Assembly: GCF_000092925.1 (NCBI RefSeq) | Contig: NC_014217.1 | Coordinates: forward strand, 2,542,001-2,606,000 | Length of the DNA stretch: 64,000 nt | Direction of reading: 5' to 3' | Source: Ancylobacter novellus DSM 506 | GTDB lineage: Bacteria > Pseudomonadota > Alphaproteobacteria > Rhizobiales > Xanthobacteraceae | In this document: in pieces, positions 1 to 10,928 of the stretch | Layout: every line of letters begins with the position of its first letter | Numbering within the stretch: the first letter of the stretch is position 1 | Program-made: the position numbers and the translations under genes | Notes under the pieces: generated by a model | The model's input: the letters and a program-made list of their open reading frames with translations, nothing else | The model's database searches: none | What the model was told of the DNA's origin: nothing

Positions 1-1
1 C

Positions 2-979
2 ATCCTCTCGCTCGGCCAGGGCGTGTTCTTCGGCCTGGGCGGCTACTGCATGGCGATGTTCCTCAAGCTGGAAGCCTCCAGCGTCGAGAACACCAAGATC
101 CAGACCACGCCCGGCATCCCCGACTTCATGGACTGGAACCAGATCACCGCCCTGCCCTGGTTCTGGGAGCCCTTCCGGAGCTTCGGCTTCACCACCATTG
201 CCGTGGTGCTGGTGCCCGCCTTCTTCGCGCTGCTCGTCGGCTACGCCCTGTTCAAGCGGCGCGTCGGCGGCGTGTACTTCGCCATCATCACCCAGGCGCT
301 CGCCGCGATCATGACCATCCTGATCATCGGCCAGCAGGGCTATACCGGCGGCATCAACGGCATCACGGATCTTCGCACCCTGCACGGCTGGGACATCCGC
401 ACCGACAGTGCCAAGACCGTGCTCTACTTCGTCTGCGTGGCGCTGCTCATCGGCTGCATCCTGCTCGCCTATTACGTGAAGTCGTCGAAGCTCGGCCGCA
501 TCCTCGTCGCCATGCGCGACAAGGAGGACCGCGTCCGCTTCTCCGGCTACGACGTCTCCTCGTTCAAGATCTTCGTCTTCTGCCTGGCGGCCTCGCTCTC
601 GGCCATTGGCGGGGCGATGTTCACCCTGCAGGTGGGCTTCATGTCGCCCTCCTTCGTCGGCATCGTGCCCTCGATCGAGATGGTCATCTACACCGCGGTC
701 GGCGGGCGCCTCTCCATCCTCGGCGCCATCTACGGCACGCTGCTGGTGAACTGGGCCAAGACCTCCTTCTCGGAGAGCTTCCCCGAGCTCTGGCTCTTCG
801 GTCTCGGCGGCATGTTCATCGCCGTGGTGCTCATCTTCCCGAACGGCATCGCCGGCCTCTACCAGGTCTATGTCGCCCCGCATCTCGGCCCGCTCTTCGG
901 CGGCGCCAAGCGCCGGGCGACGCCTCCCGCCGCCACGCCGCCGGCCGCCGGCTCGGCCGCCCCCGCAGCCGCCGAATAG
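2..979 (+). CDS. urtC: Urea/short-chain amide ABC transporter permease UrtC (5' partial)
   Basis: Inner-membrane permease subunit of a urea-type ABC importer with the LivM/UrtC fold. The frame is already open at base 2, so the N terminus lies outside the window; about 325 residues are visible. Hydrophobic spans alternate with short loops, and the cytoplasmic loop that docks on the ATPases is recognisable around bases 510-560 (AMRDKEDRVRFSGYD). The last 30 or so residues are a low-complexity Ala/Pro tail. The gene ends 11 bases before urtD and leads a same-strand run urtC-urtD-urtE-fmdA-fmdB; urtA and urtB are expected just upstream. The Urt name rests on family resemblance. The linked formamidase makes short amides an equally reasonable substrate. 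Confidence 0.9.
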   Translation: MLSLGQGVFFGLGGYCMAMFLKLEASSVENTKIQTTPGIPDFMDWNQITALPWFWEPFRSFGFTTIAVVLVPAFFALLVGYALFKRRVGGVYFAIITQALAAIMTILIIGQQGYTGGINGITDLRTLHGWDIRTDSAKTVLYFVCVALLIGCILLAYYVKSSKLGRILVAMRDKEDRVRFSGYDVSSFKIFVFCLAASLSAIGGAMFTLQVGFMSPSFVGIVPSIEMVIYTAVGGRLSILGAIYGTLLVNWAKTSFSESFPELWLFGLGGMFIAVVLIFPNGIAGLYQVYVAPHLGPLFGGAKRRATPPAATPPAAGSAAPAAAE

Positions 980-990
980 GAGCCGGAGCC

Positions 991-1761
991 ATGAACGCGC
1001 AACCCGTCATCACCGACTCCATGAACAAGGACTTCGTCCTCGCGGTGGAGGGGCTCACCGTCTCCTTCGACGGCTTCAAGGCGGTCAACGACCTGTCCTT
1101 CTACGTCGACGAGAACGAGATCCGCGTCATCATCGGCCCCAACGGCGCCGGCAAGACGACGGTGCTCGACCTCATCTGCGGGCGCACCAAGGCGACCGCC
1201 GGCTCGATCAAGTTCAAGGACCGCGAGCTGACGCGGATGAAGGAGCACGAGATCGTGCGTGCCGGCATCGGCCGCAAGTTCCAGAACCCGTCGATCTACG
1301 AGGACCTCACCGTCTTCGAGAACCTCGAGATCTCCTATCCCAAGGGCCGCTCGGTGGCGGGGGCGCTCGCCTTCCGCCGCGACACGGCCGTCAAGGAGCG
1401 GGTGCATGAGATCGCCGAGACCATCTTCCTCGCCGACCAGCTCGACCAGCGCGCCGAATATCTCTCGCACGGCCAGAAGCAGTGGCTGGAGATCGGCATG
1501 CTGCTGATCCAGGACCCGGAGCTCCTGATGCTCGACGAGCCGGTCGCCGGCATGAGCGTCTCCGAGCGCAAGAAGACCGCCGAGCTGCTCAACACCATCA
1601 TCAAGAACCGCTCGGTGATCGTGATCGAGCACGACATGAAGTTCGTCGAGGACATCGCCCACAAGGTGACGGTGCTGCACCAGGGCAAGATCCTGTCGGA
1701 AGGCCCGATGGCCAAGGTCCAGGCGGACCCGAAGGTCATTGAGGTCTATCTGGGCCATTGA
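991..1761 (+). CDS. urtD: Urea ABC transporter ATP-binding protein UrtD
   Basis: First of the two cytoplasmic ATPases that drive the importer. The 256-residue protein has a complete nucleotide-binding domain: Walker A GPNGAGKTT (about 49-57), Q-loop Gln in KFQNPSIYEDLT (98), signature LSHGQ (158-162), Walker B LLMLDEP (178-184) and switch His in IEHDM (214). The LSHGQ form of the signature, in place of LSGGQ, fits the UrtD branch. A second ATG ten codons in is an alternative start. The gene lies 11 bases after urtC and 10 bases before urtE, so the transporter genes are very likely co-transcribed. Confidence 0.94.
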   Translation: MNAQPVITDSMNKDFVLAVEGLTVSFDGFKAVNDLSFYVDENEIRVIIGPNGAGKTTVLDLICGRTKATAGSIKFKDRELTRMKEHEIVRAGIGRKFQNPSIYEDLTVFENLEISYPKGRSVAGALAFRRDTAVKERVHEIAETIFLADQLDQRAEYLSHGQKQWLEIGMLLIQDPELLMLDEPVAGMSVSERKKTAELLNTIIKNRSVIVIEHDMKFVEDIAHKVTVLHQGKILSEGPMAKVQADPKVIEVYLGH

Positions 1762-1771
1762 GGAGGCAGGC

Positions 1772-2461
1772 ATGCTGAACGTCTCGAACCTGCACGTCTC
1801 CTACGGCGAGAGCGAGGTGCTGCACGGCCTCGACTTCAAGGTCGCGCCGAGTGAGATCGTCGCCATCATGGGCCGCAACGGCATGGGCAAGACCACGCTC
1901 ATGAAGTCGCTCATGGGCATCGTGCCGACCAAGAGCGGCAGCGTCTCGGTCGGCGAGACCGACATCACGAAGCTCAAGAGCTACGAGCGCGTCGCCAACG
2001 GCGTCGCCTATGTGCCGCAGGGCCGCATGATCTTCTCCACCATGACGGTGCAGGAGAACATCGAGACCGGGCTGATCCCGCGCGGCGAGAGCAAGGTGCC
2101 CCCCGACATCTACGAGCTGTTCCCGGTGCTGCTGGAGATGAAGGGCCGGCGCGGCGGCAATCTCTCCGGCGGCCAACAGCAGCAGCTCGCCATCGCCCGC
2201 GCCCTCGCGACGGGCCCCAAGGTGCTGCTGCTCGACGAGCCGACCGAGGGCATCCAGCCCTCGATCATCCGCGAGATGGCGCGCACGCTGAAGCGCATCC
2301 GCGACGAGCGCGGCCTGTCCATCGTGGTCTCCGAGCAGGTGCTCTCCTTCGCCCTCGACATTGCCGACCGCGTGCTCGTCATCGAGAATGGCGAGATCGT
2401 CCACGAGAACCTGCGCGCCGACGTCGACGAGGCGAAGGTCGCCAAATTCCTGTCGGTCTGA
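1772..2461 (+). CDS. urtE: Urea ABC transporter ATP-binding protein UrtE
   Basis: Second ATPase of the importer, LivF-like, 229 residues. The start at 1772 is chosen because AGGAGG sits just upstream; an upstream in-frame codon at 1739 would overlap urtD. Walker A GRNGMGKTT is at 34-42, the Q-loop at VPQGRMIF, the signature LSGGQ at 131-135 and Walker B VLLLDEP at 151-157. The usual switch His is replaced by SEQ, as is common in LivF/UrtE ATPases. It forms the ATPase pair with UrtD, and the next gene, fmdA, begins 54 bases downstream. Confidence 0.94.
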   Translation: MLNVSNLHVSYGESEVLHGLDFKVAPSEIVAIMGRNGMGKTTLMKSLMGIVPTKSGSVSVGETDITKLKSYERVANGVAYVPQGRMIFSTMTVQENIETGLIPRGESKVPPDIYELFPVLLEMKGRRGGNLSGGQQQQLAIARALATGPKVLLLDEPTEGIQPSIIREMARTLKRIRDERGLSIVVSEQVLSFALDIADRVLVIENGEIVHENLRADVDEAKVAKFLSV

Positions 2462-2515
2462 CGCACCGCGTCCGCCGGCCTGATGAGCTTGCCCAAGGGG
2501 AGAGTGGAGAAGAGC

Positions 2516-3745
2516 ATGCCCGATACGCTGATCAAGATCGACCTGAACCAGTCGGCCTATGACAACGACATGGTTCACAACCGCTGGCACCCGGACATTC
2601 CGATGGTGGCGTGGGTGAAGCCGGGCGACGACTTCATCGTCGAGACCTATGACTGGACCGGCGGCTTCATCAAGAACAACGACAGCGCCGACGACGTGCG
2701 CGACATCGACCTGTCGATCGTGCATTTCCTCTCCGGCCCGATCGGCGTGAAGGGCGCCGAGCCCGGTGACCTTCTGGTCGTCGACCTGCTCGACATCGGG
2801 GCGATCCCCGGCAATGAATGGGGCTTCAACGGCTTCTTCTCGAAGAAGAACGGCGGCGGCTTCCTGACCGACCACTTCCCGCTGGCCCAGAAGTCCATCT
2901 GGGACTTCAAGGGCATGTACACCTCCTCGCGCCACATACCGGGCGTGAACTTCGCCGGGCTGATCCATCCCGGCCTGATCGGCTGCCTGCCCGATCCGAA
3001 GCTGCTCGACACCTGGAACAAGCGCGAGGTGGACTTCATCGCCACCAACCCGACCCGCGTGCCCCCGCTCGCCAACCCGCCCTTCGCGGCGACGGCGCAT
3101 ATGGGCCGGCTCAGCGGCGACGCCAAGGCGAAGGCGGCGGCCGAGGGCGCGCGCACGGTTCCCCCGCGCGAGCACGGCGGCAATTGCGACATCAAGGACC
3201 TGTCGCGCGGCTCCAAGATCTATTTCCCGGTCTATGTCGACGGCGGCGGCCTCTCCATGGGCGACCTGCACTTCTCGCAGGGCGACGGCGAGATCACCTT
3301 CTGCGGCGCCATCGAGATGGCCGGCTGGGTGCATCTGAAGGTCGACGTGCTGAAGGGCGGCATGGCCAAGTACGGCATCAAGACGCCGATCTTCAAGCCG
3401 TCGCCGATGACGCCCAATTACAAGGACTACCTGATCTTCGAGGGCATCTCGGTCGACGAGTACGGCCAGCAGCATTATCTCGACGTCAACGTCGCCTACC
3501 GCCAGGCCTGCCTCAACGCCATCGAATACCTGAAGAAGTTCGGCTATTCCGGCGCGCAGGCCTATTCGATCCTCGGCACCGCGCCGGTGCAGGGCCACAT
3601 CTCGGGCGTGGTCGACATCCCCAACGCCTGCGCCACGCTGTGGCTGCCCACCGAGATCTTCGACTTCGACATCAACCCGACCGCCGCCGGCCCGACGAAG
3701 TTCATCGACGGCTCGGTCGACATGCCGCTTTCACCGGACCTTTAG
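2516..3745 (+). CDS. fmdA: Formamidase/acetamidase FmdA
   Basis: Cytoplasmic amidohydrolase of the FmdA/AmdA family, which hydrolyses formamide or similar short aliphatic amides to ammonia and the acid. The 409-residue length matches the family. Recognisable blocks are the N-terminal NRWHPDIP and PGD segments, the EPGDLLVVDLLDIG region, and the conserved GDLHFSQGDGE block near residues 248-258. The start at 2516 follows a purine-rich GGGGAGAGTGGAGAAG ribosome site; an in-frame start at 2483 is less likely. Linkage to urtCDE and fmdB resembles the Methylophilus fmd cluster, where amidase and amide/urea transport genes sit together. That suggests the transporter feeds this enzyme, which is an inference. 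Confidence 0.92.
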   Translation: MPDTLIKIDLNQSAYDNDMVHNRWHPDIPMVAWVKPGDDFIVETYDWTGGFIKNNDSADDVRDIDLSIVHFLSGPIGVKGAEPGDLLVVDLLDIGAIPGNEWGFNGFFSKKNGGGFLTDHFPLAQKSIWDFKGMYTSSRHIPGVNFAGLIHPGLIGCLPDPKLLDTWNKREVDFIATNPTRVPPLANPPFAATAHMGRLSGDAKAKAAAEGARTVPPREHGGNCDIKDLSRGSKIYFPVYVDGGGLSMGDLHFSQGDGEITFCGAIEMAGWVHLKVDVLKGGMAKYGIKTPIFKPSPMTPNYKDYLIFEGISVDEYGQQHYLDVNVAYRQACLNAIEYLKKFGYSGAQAYSILGTAPVQGHISGVVDIPNACATLWLPTEIFDFDINPTAAGPTKFIDGSVDMPLSPDL

Positions 3746-3772
3746 ACCCCCCGCTTAGATGTCCGGTGCCGC

Positions 3773-3794
3773 GGGGCGGCGCTTGCGCCGCCCC
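3773..3794 (+). terminator. GC-rich hairpin after fmdA (first of two)
   Basis: GGGGCGGCGC and GCGCCGCCCC are perfect complements separated by TT. The hairpin lies 28 bases after the fmdA stop and has no strong T-run, so it may be an attenuator or an RNA-stabilising structure rather than a classical terminator. Confidence 0.5.
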
Positions 3795-3812
3795 GCCTCT
3801 CCACTAGACTTT

Positions 3813-3832
3813 GGCGGTGCTTTTGCACCGCC
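3813..3832 (+). terminator. Second hairpin between fmdA and fmdB
   Basis: GGCGGTGC, a TTTT loop and GCACCGCC form a perfect 8-bp hairpin 18 bases after the first. Both hairpins are followed by CCCCGC, so they look like diverged tandem copies of one unit. They lie inside the fmdA-fmdB gap. Confidence 0.5.
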
Positions 3833-3872
3833 CCGCTCCTACACTCCGAGGAAACGGCAAGAGGTACGGGTC

Positions 3873-4226
3873 ATGCCCGTCTACGAATATCAGTGCGAGA
3901 GCTGCGGCGACTTCACCGCCATGCGGCCGATGAGCGAGTACCAGGACCCGCAGCCCTGCCCGGATTGCGGCGCCTCCGCCCCGCGCGTGCTGCTCACCGC
4001 GCCGCATTTCTCCGGCATGTCGCGCGAGAGCCTTGCCGCCCATGCCACCAATGAGCGCGCTAGCCACGCGCCGATGAGCACCGGCGAATACGCGGCGAAG
4101 AAGCACGCCTCCGGCTGCTCCTGCTGCTCCGGCATGAAGAGCCGCACCAAGAAATCCAAGACCGCGACGGCCGCGAGCGGAGCGAAGAGTTTCCCCTCGG
4201 CGCGGCCGTGGATGATCAGCCATTAG
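3873..4226 (+). CDS. fmdB: FmdB-family zinc ribbon protein
   Basis: Small FmdB-type protein of 117 residues with an N-terminal zinc ribbon. Two CxxC pairs are present: CESC (8-11) and CPDC (29-32), followed by a hydrophilic Lys/Ser/Ala-rich tail that includes a second Cys-rich patch, CSCC. FmdB was described as a regulator of formamidase in Methylophilus, and members occur beside amidase genes in many bacteria. The ATG at 3873 is chosen because the MPVYEYQCESCG opening is the conserved family start; upstream codons encode low-complexity sequence. It probably belongs to the fmdA transcript, although two hairpins lie between the genes. Confidence 0.88.
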   Translation: MPVYEYQCESCGDFTAMRPMSEYQDPQPCPDCGASAPRVLLTAPHFSGMSRESLAAHATNERASHAPMSTGEYAAKKHASGCSCCSGMKSRTKKSKTATAASGAKSFPSARPWMISH

Positions 4227-4236
4227 GCCTCTCATA

Positions 4237-4421
4237 CGTCATCCCGGACGGCCGGAAGGCCGATCCGGGATCGCGTGCATTCTATGGAGCGCCCCCCAAC
4301 TCCGCCCTCATCCCCGGGCTTGACCCGGGGACCCAGACTTTCCGCATGCACCCGGTCCCCTGGATGGCCGGGTCAAGCCCGGCCATGAGGGCGGAAAAGT
4401 GGTACTTCGGCCGGGATGACG
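4237..4421. repeat. Dispersed palindromic element, family A
   Basis: The element is bounded by CGTCATCCCGG (4237-4247) and its complement CCGGGATGACG (4411-4421). Inside are further nested palindromes of the type CCCCGGGCTTGACCCGGGG and GGCCGGGTCAAGCCCGGCC. The same parts recur at many other gaps in this window. It fills nearly all of the fmdB-ggt gap. Confidence 0.85.
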
Positions 4422-4436
4422 GCGTACGCCTCGCCC

Positions 4437-6212
4437 CTACTCCCCGATCGCCACGCCCTCGCGGCGCGGGTCGGCGGCTCCCGTCAGCCCCTCCGGCCCG
4501 ATCGACACCGCCTGCACGCCGGAGGTCATCGGCATGATCTTCACCTCGAAGCCGAGCCCCTTCAGGCCCGGCGCCAGCTCCTCGGCCTTCGTCCCCGCCT
4601 CGATCTCGACCGCGCTGAACCGCGCCAGCACGTTCGGAGCGGCGATCGCCTCATCGAGTGGCATGCCCCAGTCGAGATGGGCGATCAGCGTCTTCGCGAC
4701 ATAGCCGATGATCTGGCTGCCGCCCGGCGAGCCGAGCGCCAGCACCGGCTTGCCGTCCTTCATGACGATGGTCGGCGCCATGGACGAGCGCGGGCGCTTG
4801 CCCGGCTCCACCCGGTTGGCGATGGGCACGCCGTCGCGCTGCGAGCGGAAGGAGAAGTCGGTCAATTCGTTGTTGAGCAGGAAGCCGCCGACCATCAGCC
4901 GCGAGCCGAAGCCGGCCTCGATGGTCGAAGTCATGGAGACGACATTGCCCTCGCCGTCGACGATGGTGATCTGCGTCGTCGAGGGCACGTCGAGCGCCGC
5001 CCCGTCGGCGCGCGGCTCGGCCATGGCGTGGTCCCAGCTCGGGTTGCCGGCCGCGACCCCCGGGAGCGCATCGTCGCCGGCGAGCAGCTTGGCGCGCTGG
5101 CCGAGATAATCCTTCGCCAGCAGCCCCTTGGTCGGCATCGGCACATAGTCGGAATCGGCCATGTAGCGCTCGCGGTCGGCGAAGGCGAGGCGCGAGGCGT
5201 CGGCGATCAGCCGCCACGATTCCGGGCTGGCCGGGCCGAGGCCCTTGAGGTCGTAGGGCTCGACGAGGCCGAGGATCTGGCCGAGCGTCAGCGCGCCCGA
5301 GCTTGGCGGCCCCATGCCGCAAATGTCGAGCCTGCGATAGGCGCTGCAGACCGGCGCGCGCTCCTTCACCCGGTATTCGCGCAGGTCGCCGAGCGACAGC
5401 ACGCCGGGGTTCTGCGCCTCACGCACCGTGCGCACGATGTCGGCGGCGAGCTCGCCGCCATAGAAGGCGTCGGCGCCATATTGCGCCAGACGGCGCAGCG
5501 TCGCCGCATAGGCCGGGTTCTTCAGCAACGTACCGGCTTTGAGCGCCGCGCCATCGGCGTCGAGGAAATAGGCCCGCGCCGCCGCGTTGCGCGTCAGCGT
5601 GCCGACGTCTTCAGCGATCAGCGAGGCGAGGCGCGGCGACACCTCGAAGCCGCCCTCGGCGCGGCGGATGGCCGGACGGAAGAGCTGCGCCCAGGCGATT
5701 TTGCCGTAGCGCCGGTGCACGGTCTCCAGTAGTCGCGGCGTGCCGGGCGTGCCGACCGAGCGCCCGCCGACCACCGCGTCCATGAAGGCGAGCGGCTGGC
5801 CCTTCTCGTCCTGGAACAGCGTCGGGGTGGCCGCGCGGGGCGCGGTTTCGCGCGCATCGAAGGTGGTCAGCGTCTTCGCCTGCGCGTCCCAGAAGACGAG
5901 GAAGGCGCCGCCGCCGAGGCCGGAGGATTGCGGCTCGACCAGCCCGAGCATGAGCTGCGTCGCCACCATGGCGTCGATGGCATTGCCGCCCGCCCTCAGC
6001 GCCGCCGCGCCGGCCTGCGCCGCCAGCGGGTTGGCCGCCGTCACCATCCAGTGCTTGCCGGTGGCGGATTTCTGCGCTGCCGCGACTTGGCTCGGCGCTT
6101 CCGGCGCCTGCGTGTCGGCCGCCTGCTGCGCAAAGGCCGCTTCACCGAGCGGCGTCGCCAGCAGCGTGAGCGCGAGCGCCCAGGAAAAACCGAATCCGAG
6201 ACTGCGCCGCAT
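4437..6212 (-). CDS. ggt: Gamma-glutamyltransferase (Ntn hydrolase), periplasmic
   Basis: Periplasmic gamma-glutamyltransferase that transfers or hydrolyses the gamma-glutamyl group of glutathione. The 591-residue precursor begins with a clear signal peptide (MRRSLGF... to AAFAQQ). It carries the GG-rich large-subunit core and the self-processing site STTQITIVD, whose first Thr (about residue 412) should become the small-subunit nucleophile. Downstream are the GGFLLNNELTDFS and GKRPRSSMAPT blocks of the small subunit. The start at 6212 is preferred over 6242 because GGAGG lies seven bases ahead. It stands alone, convergent with fmdB across a repeat element. Confidence 0.94.
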   Translation of the reverse strand: MRRSLGFGFSWALALTLLATPLGEAAFAQQAADTQAPEAPSQVAAAQKSATGKHWMVTAANPLAAQAGAAALRAGGNAIDAMVATQLMLGLVEPQSSGLGGGAFLVFWDAQAKTLTTFDARETAPRAATPTLFQDEKGQPLAFMDAVVGGRSVGTPGTPRLLETVHRRYGKIAWAQLFRPAIRRAEGGFEVSPRLASLIAEDVGTLTRNAAARAYFLDADGAALKAGTLLKNPAYAATLRRLAQYGADAFYGGELAADIVRTVREAQNPGVLSLGDLREYRVKERAPVCSAYRRLDICGMGPPSSGALTLGQILGLVEPYDLKGLGPASPESWRLIADASRLAFADRERYMADSDYVPMPTKGLLAKDYLGQRAKLLAGDDALPGVAAGNPSWDHAMAEPRADGAALDVPSTTQITIVDGEGNVVSMTSTIEAGFGSRLMVGGFLLNNELTDFSFRSQRDGVPIANRVEPGKRPRSSMAPTIVMKDGKPVLALGSPGGSQIIGYVAKTLIAHLDWGMPLDEAIAAPNVLARFSAVEIEAGTKAEELAPGLKGLGFEVKIMPMTSGVQAVSIGPEGLTGAADPRREGVAIGE

Positions 6213-6349
6213 CCCTGCCTCCATCCTGCTGCCGTGCAACAAAGATTGCTCGCCGTAACGCGAAGTGAACAGTGAATTCGACCGCCTGCCCGCAACGAAA
6301 GCGTGACGTTTCGACGAATCGGGTTAAGCTTCAATCGTCGTCAACAATC

Positions 6350-6364
6350 GAAAGGAGGTGATCC
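6350..6364 (+). promoter_or_regulatory. Near-perfect Shine-Dalgarno sequence
   Basis: GAAAGGAGGTGATCC is complementary to the 3' end of 16S rRNA over its whole length, far longer than normal ribosome sites in this window. The GTG start of a short reading frame follows immediately at 6366. Confidence 0.7.
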
Positions 6365-6365
6365 A

Positions 6366-6443
6366 GTGTCTGATCGTCTTGATCTGCGGTCGTCGGTATC
6401 CGTGACCTGGACACTTGCCTCTTGCGAGGTCCGTGCCGCGTGA
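6366..6443 (+). CDS. Putative 25-residue small protein or leader peptide
   Basis: A short frame GTG...TGA encoding VSDRLDLRSSVSVTWTLASC followed by EVRAA. It directly follows the extended Shine-Dalgarno sequence and is followed 60 bases later by a strong intrinsic terminator, so the whole unit looks like a short independent transcript of about 200 bases. Between the stop and the terminator lies CCGCCTCTCTAGGCGG, another small hairpin. No family is recognised. The unit could encode a true small protein, or it could be a regulatory RNA in which ribosome binding matters more than the product. It lies between the divergent ggt and the DUF188 gene. Confidence 0.5.
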   Translation: MSDRLDLRSSVSVTWTLASCEVRAA

Positions 6444-6503
6444 TGCGACACTACGCGCCGCCTCTCTAGGCGGTTACCGGGCCGGACCGCGGTCTGACAT
6501 GGG

Positions 6504-6535
6504 AAGGGCTGCCCGCAAGGCAGCCCTTCTTTCTT
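6504..6535 (+). terminator. Intrinsic terminator of the short transcript
   Basis: AAGGGCTGCC, loop CGCAA, GGCAGCCCTT form a perfect 10-bp stem followed by CTTTCTT. It ends the unit containing the 25-codon frame and precedes the DUF188 gene. Confidence 0.85.
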
Positions 6536-6566
6536 GGCGACTACCCCTACGACAACCGGTAATACT

Positions 6567-7040
6567 TTGCCGAAACCGATCGTCATCTATATCGACGCCG
6601 ATGCCTGCCCGGTAAAGGACGAGACCTACCGCGTCGCCGCCCGCCACCGCATCAAGGTGTTCCTCGTCGCCAACAGCTACATCGCCGTCCCGCGCGACGC
6701 CGAGGTGGAGCGGGTGATCGTGCCGCCGGGCCTCGACGTCGCCGATGACTGGATCGCCGAGCGGGTGGAGGAAGGCGACCTCGTCATCACCGCCGACGTC
6801 CCGCTCGCCGCGCGCGCGGTGGCCAAGGGCGCGGAGGCCATCGGGCCGACCGGAAAGCCCTTCACCGCCTCCTCCATCGGCATGCAGCTTGCCACCCGCA
6901 ACCTGATGCAGGATCTGCGCGAGGCCGGCGAGATCACCCGCGGCCCCCGCCCCTTCTCCGCCCGCGACCGCTCGGAATTTCTTCAGGCGCTGGAACGCGC
7001 GGTGCAGCGGCTGAAACGGAAAGGCTTCCTCGCGGGTTGA
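6567..7040 (+). CDS. YaiI/YqxD family protein (DUF188)
   Basis: Conserved DUF188 protein (YaiI/YqxD) with a PIN-like fold; its biochemical function is not established. The diagnostic opening [11 protein letters not shown] lies at residues 7-17 and [12 protein letters not shown] near 74-85; the 157-residue length fits the family. The TTG at 6567 (LPKPIVIY) is chosen because homologues start just ahead of [13 protein letters not shown] at 6534 is in frame but sits in the tail of the upstream terminator. Neither has a clear ribosome site, so the start remains uncertain. The BKACE gene follows 29 bases downstream. Confidence 0.85.
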   Translation: MPKPIVIYIDADACPVKDETYRVAARHRIKVFLVANSYIAVPRDAEVERVIVPPGLDVADDWIAERVEEGDLVITADVPLAARAVAKGAEAIGPTGKPFTASSIGMQLATRNLMQDLREAGEITRGPRPFSARDRSEFLQALERAVQRLKRKGFLAG

Positions 7041-7069
7041 ACCCGGCACCTGAAGGAGTGGAGGGCGAA

Positions 7070-7807
7070 ATGCTGCAGGCCTGCCTCAACGGCTCGCGGA
7101 GCCGGGATTTCCATGCTGCCACGCCGCTCAACCCGGCCGAGCTTGCGGCCGACGCCGCTGCGGTGCTGGCCGCCGGCGCCACCGAGCTGCATCTGCATCC
7201 GCGCGACGAGGCGGGCGCCGAGACGCTCGACCCGGTCCATGTCGCGAGCGCGCTGGAGGCGATCCGCGCCCGCGTGCCGGGCACGCCCATCGGCCTGTCG
7301 ACCCATGCCGGCATCGCGCCGGGCGGCGCCGGCCGGCTGGAGGCGGTGAAGGCATGGACCGTGCTGCCGGACTACGTCTCGGTGAACCTCATCGAGGAGG
7401 ACGCGCCGGAGATGATCGCGCTCGCCCTCTCGCGCGGCATCGGCGTCGAGGCGGGCCTGTGGTCGGCGGCCGATGCCGAGCGCTTCGTGAAGCTGCCGCA
7501 GGCGCGCCAGGCGCTGCGCATCCTCATCGAGATCAACGAGCAGGACGAGGCGGAGGGGCTGGAGGTCGCCGCGGCGATCCGCAAGGTGCTCGCCCGCGCC
7601 AGCCTCGACGTGCCGGTGCTCCAGCACGGCCTCGACGCCACCATGTGGCCGCTCTACCGCGACGCGCTGCTGCGCGGCCTCGACAGCCGCATCGGGCTGG
7701 AGGACGGCAAGCACATGCCGAACGGTTCGCAGACCGAGGACAATGCGGCGCTGATCAAGGCGGCGATGCTGATGGCAAGGGTGCCGCCGGACGTGCGGAC
7801 GGCCTAG
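7070..7807 (+). CDS. BKACE family (DUF849) beta-keto acid cleavage enzyme
   Basis: Zn-dependent TIM-barrel enzyme of the BKACE/3-keto-5-aminohexanoate cleavage family, which condenses beta-keto acids with acetyl-CoA. Visible motifs are the early NGSRS segment, the metal-binding HLHPRD block (residues 42-47), STHAGI and a late LEDGKHMPNG. The 245-residue length is shorter than the typical 270-310. The start at 7070 follows GAAGGAGTGGAGGG; an in-frame ATG at 7037 overlaps the previous stop region. Substrate cannot be read from the sequence, and no carnitine or lysine pathway genes are adjacent. Confidence 0.82.
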   Translation: MLQACLNGSRSRDFHAATPLNPAELAADAAAVLAAGATELHLHPRDEAGAETLDPVHVASALEAIRARVPGTPIGLSTHAGIAPGGAGRLEAVKAWTVLPDYVSVNLIEEDAPEMIALALSRGIGVEAGLWSAADAERFVKLPQARQALRILIEINEQDEAEGLEVAAAIRKVLARASLDVPVLQHGLDATMWPLYRDALLRGLDSRIGLEDGKHMPNGSQTEDNAALIKAAMLMARVPPDVRTA

Positions 7808-7819
7808 CGCAGCCGCCCC

Positions 7820-8113
7820 TCACTTCATCTCCACCTCGACGAAGCTCATCTTCGCCTCGCCGGCATTCTTCACGTCGTGGCGGATGCCGGCCGGGCGCGA
7901 ATAGGCCTCGCCGGCCCGCATGCGAACCTCGGTGACCACGCCGTCGACGTCGATCTGCATGAAACCGTCGGTCACGAAGACGATGGCGTAGTCCATCGCG
8001 TGCTCATGCCAGCCGGTGGTCGCGCCGGGCTCGAAATCCCAGCGCGTGATGCGGACGCGCTCGTCGTCCGCCAGCAGCGTGGGGACGGCGGGCGAAGTGC
8101 AGACGAAGGCCAT
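7820..8113 (-). CDS. Small cupin-domain protein
   Basis: Single-domain cupin of 97 residues. The beta-barrel motif is visible as GWHEHAMDYAIVF (around 34-46), with two His and a downstream Glu-type position, and a second block PAGIRHDVKNAGEA near 74-87. The His residues could bind a metal, but the substrate is unknown. It lies 28 bases downstream of ppc on the same strand and is probably the distal gene of that transcript. It converges with the BKACE gene 12 bases away. Confidence 0.75.
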   Translation of the reverse strand: MAFVCTSPAVPTLLADDERVRITRWDFEPGATTGWHEHAMDYAIVFVTDGFMQIDVDGVVTEVRMRAGEAYSRPAGIRHDVKNAGEAKMSFVEVEMK

Positions 8114-8141
8114 GTGACGCTCCCCGGAGGTTCGCCCCTTC

Positions 8142-10928
<2,787 letters not shown>

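Noticed and set aside
4416..5732. Long plus-strand reading frame opposite ggt
   Set aside because: It is antisense to a clear gamma-glutamyltransferase, has Arg/Ala/Gly/Asp-rich composition with no motifs, and is a normal by-product of GC-rich coding DNA.
6350..6364. Match to the complement of the 16S rRNA 3' end, as if a reversed rRNA fragment
   Set aside because: Similarity to rRNA stops right after the anti-Shine-Dalgarno complement; the flanks are not rRNA, and a reading frame follows.
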